Made by a program: the position numbers and the translations under genes. A DNA stretch of 30,363 bases, taken from NCBI GenBank assembly GCA_049999725.1, contig JBNGIS010030270.1, positions 29,000 to 59,362 of the forward strand. The letters run 5' to 3'. The DNA is from Haplomitrium mnioides (Eukaryota; Marchantiophyta; Haplomitriopsida; Calobryales). Under the pieces are notes generated by a model. The model did no database searches and was not told the DNA's origin. It was given only the letters and a program-made list of their open reading frames with translations. Below are positions 29,228 to 30,363 of the stretch, piece by piece (within the stretch, counting starts at the first letter, position 1; the number at the start of each line of letters is the position of its first letter).

Positions 29228-29869
29228 GCAGTAAACATGCTCGCAAGGCATAGCTCCCAACCTACCATTCACCACTGAAATTGACTCAAACGCATTTTCA
29301 TATACTTGAAAGGTACAAAAAACATGGGACTCTTCTTCTCCAAAAATGCAACGAATGATATTGTTGGTTATGCCAATGTTGGATATTTATCTGACCTTGA
29401 TGACGCAAAGTCTCAAATAGGATACATTTTCCTTAAGGAAAGCACTTCTATCTCATGGAAAAGCACCAAACATACCATTACAACTACCTCAACTAACCAA
29501 GCAAAAATCATAGCTCGCTATGAGGCTAGTAGAGAATGTATATGGCTCCGACAACTCATTGATCATATCAACATCAATATGGGCCAACCTCTACTTCAGT
29601 CCCCTACAATAATATACGAGGACAATCGACCATGCATCGACCAAATTGCTCAAGGTTTTATCAAGGGCGACATGATCAAGCACATTGCCCCTCAATTCTT
29701 TTACACCTATGAGCAACACAATGACAAAATAGATGTCCAATGGATAGCAAGTAGAGATAACAGAGCAGATATCTTCATCAAACCAGTTCTACCTGCTCTA
29801 CACATTGCACATACTCAAGGGCTTGGTTTGCAAAGCCTATTTGAATTACAACAAAGCAGCAAACAATAA
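29228..29869 (+). pseudogene. Copia-2 RNase H
   Basis: After a frameshift at about 29228: AVNMLARHSSQPTIHH with TGA at 29276-29278 in place of Trp, a second TGA at 29282-29284, LKRIFIYLKGTKNMGLFF. Open from 29306: GYANVGYLSDLDDAKSQIGYIF, ISWKSTKHTI, YEASRECIWLRQLIDHI, IYEDNRPCIDQIAQGFIKGDMIKHI and SRDNRADIFIKPV, ending TAA at 29867-29869. Glu and the later Asp residues are present; the first catalytic Asp is Asn (GYANV), as in Copia-1. Confidence 0.92.
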
Positions 29870-30331
29870 TTGCTTACATATATTTTTTCTCTTTGACCTT
29901 TAGTCATGAACATCAAGGATTGCATATTCAATCATTTATTTTGAAAAATATCTAATTTGTCTGAAATGTCATACAAACAATGGCAGATGAATATTATATC
30001 AGAAGTTGGCATCACTTCTTAGCTTTTGAGGCTGACATCATTTTTCAAGACAGATCTTCAAGACACAACTATGAAAGACGCAACAACACCACATATTAGC
30101 TTTACTTTCAAAGCAACAAATTTTGACATTTTTTGGTACTTACACACACACACACTCCACATACTATCATCATATTTCATTTTATTACCTATCAAATTAT
30201 GTGGTGGCACTCTTTCCCTTAGAAGAAAGCGGGAGGGTTTTAATGAGACCACACATAGAATAGGATTTAAACTAAGGACTTACATAGCATATAGTCCTAA
30301 AAGTGGTTGATTATTAGAGGAAGAATCATCC
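29870..30331 (+). other. Copia-2 3' untranslated region
   Basis: No gene. It holds one more inverted repeat of the insert type, TGAC-CTTTA-GTCA at 29894-29906, a CA microsatellite near 30147-30156, GGTTTTAATGAG (30236-30247, shared with Copia-3) and an AGGACT/AGTCCT hairpin near 30275-30298. Confidence 0.65.
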
Positions 30332-30340
30332 AAGGGGGAG
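30332..30340 (+). promoter_or_regulatory. Polypurine tract of Copia-2
   Basis: AAGGGGGAG immediately before the TGTTAT of the 3' LTR, the usual plus-strand primer site. Confidence 0.85.
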
Positions 30341-30363
30341 TGTTATATATATATATATATATA
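30341..30363 (+). repeat. Start of Copia-2 3' LTR, TA-rich, cut by window end
   Basis: TGTTA followed by a TA run to the last base. Compared with the 5' LTR, the GGG/CCC flanks of the TA loop are absent in the visible part. Confidence 0.8.

Larger units (their letters stand above)
22704..30363 (+). mobile_element. Copia-2: near-complete decayed Ty1/copia element, 3' LTR cut by window edge
   Basis: Plus strand order: 5' LTR (22704-22811), 2-kb leader, gag, protease, integrase, RT with insert, RNase H, 3' untranslated region, polypurine tract (30332-30340), start of 3' LTR (30341). It is related to Copia-1 along its whole coding region but diverged. It inserted into Copia-3; TCTCT (22699-22703) is the predicted target duplication and should recur after the 3' LTR outside the window. 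It contains at least ten stops and five frameshifts. Confidence 0.93.

Noticed and set aside
1-30363. tRNA, rRNA or other structured RNA genes
   Set aside because: I saw no tRNA-like cloverleaf, rRNA segment or snRNA/snoRNA signature by eye; a covariance-model search was not possible.

Overview
The window looks like nuclear DNA of a land plant. It holds one convincing host gene, for a LOB-domain (LBD/AS2-like, class I) transcription factor. This gene sits in a 7-kb low-copy island (about 7.0-14.1 kb) and is surrounded by decayed LTR retrotransposons of both plant superfamilies, Ty1/copia and Ty3/gypsy. TTTAGGG-type telomere-like DNA at 14043-14100 also fits a plant. The copia copies do not look like standard angiosperm ones, so a non-flowering plant (bryophyte, lycophyte or fern) is possible. 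That is a guess; the sequence does not name the species.

Layout. 1-5562: Copia-1, minus strand, cut by the left window edge, with order LTR (about 5491-5562), gag, protease, integrase, RT, RNase H. 5563-6990: AT-rich DNA with no recognisable gene. 6991-14340: host island with the LBD gene at 9496-10170, many 5-bp microsatellites, short local duplications, a G-rich tract and a telomere-like block. 14512-22703: Copia-3, minus strand, split in two by a complete but dead Ty3/gypsy chromovirus (15645-21298). The chromovirus has 437- and 472-bp LTRs, a tRNA-iMet type primer site, a polypurine tract and a degenerate target duplication (ATGCA/ATGTA). Copia-3 is broken again at 22703 by Copia-2 (plus strand, 22704 to beyond 30363). 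The history is therefore nested: Copia-3 landed first, then the gypsy element and Copia-2 inserted into it in unknown order. All four elements carry stops and frameshifts and none can be active as read.

Most interesting point. All three copia elements carry extra sequence at the same place inside the reverse transcriptase, between the motif A region (MDVVTAYLYG...IYMKAPP) and the YGLKQSGR-WY motif. It is about 230 codons in Copia-1 and Copia-2 and about 80 in Copia-3, where I recall relatives having 20-30. In Copia-1 the insert is a 114-bp (38-residue) tandem repeat. In Copia-2 it is built from 13 copies of a GPLV-type motif, part of it a 48-bp tandem repeat. At the DNA/RNA level both arrays are rows of tiny inverted repeats, often with a CTTTA-like centre (GTGTG-CTTTA-CACAC in Copia-1, GGAC-CTTTA-GTCC in Copia-2). 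Several copies have changed both arms, or kept pairing through G-U wobble. This suggests selection on, or propagation of, a nucleic-acid structure inside the RT gene. The three elements also share very short LTRs (about 72-159 bp by my boundaries). Copia-1 and Copia-2, whose 5' LTRs are visible, share an ACACGTT-TC-GCA motif after the LTR instead of an ordinary tRNA 3'-end primer site.
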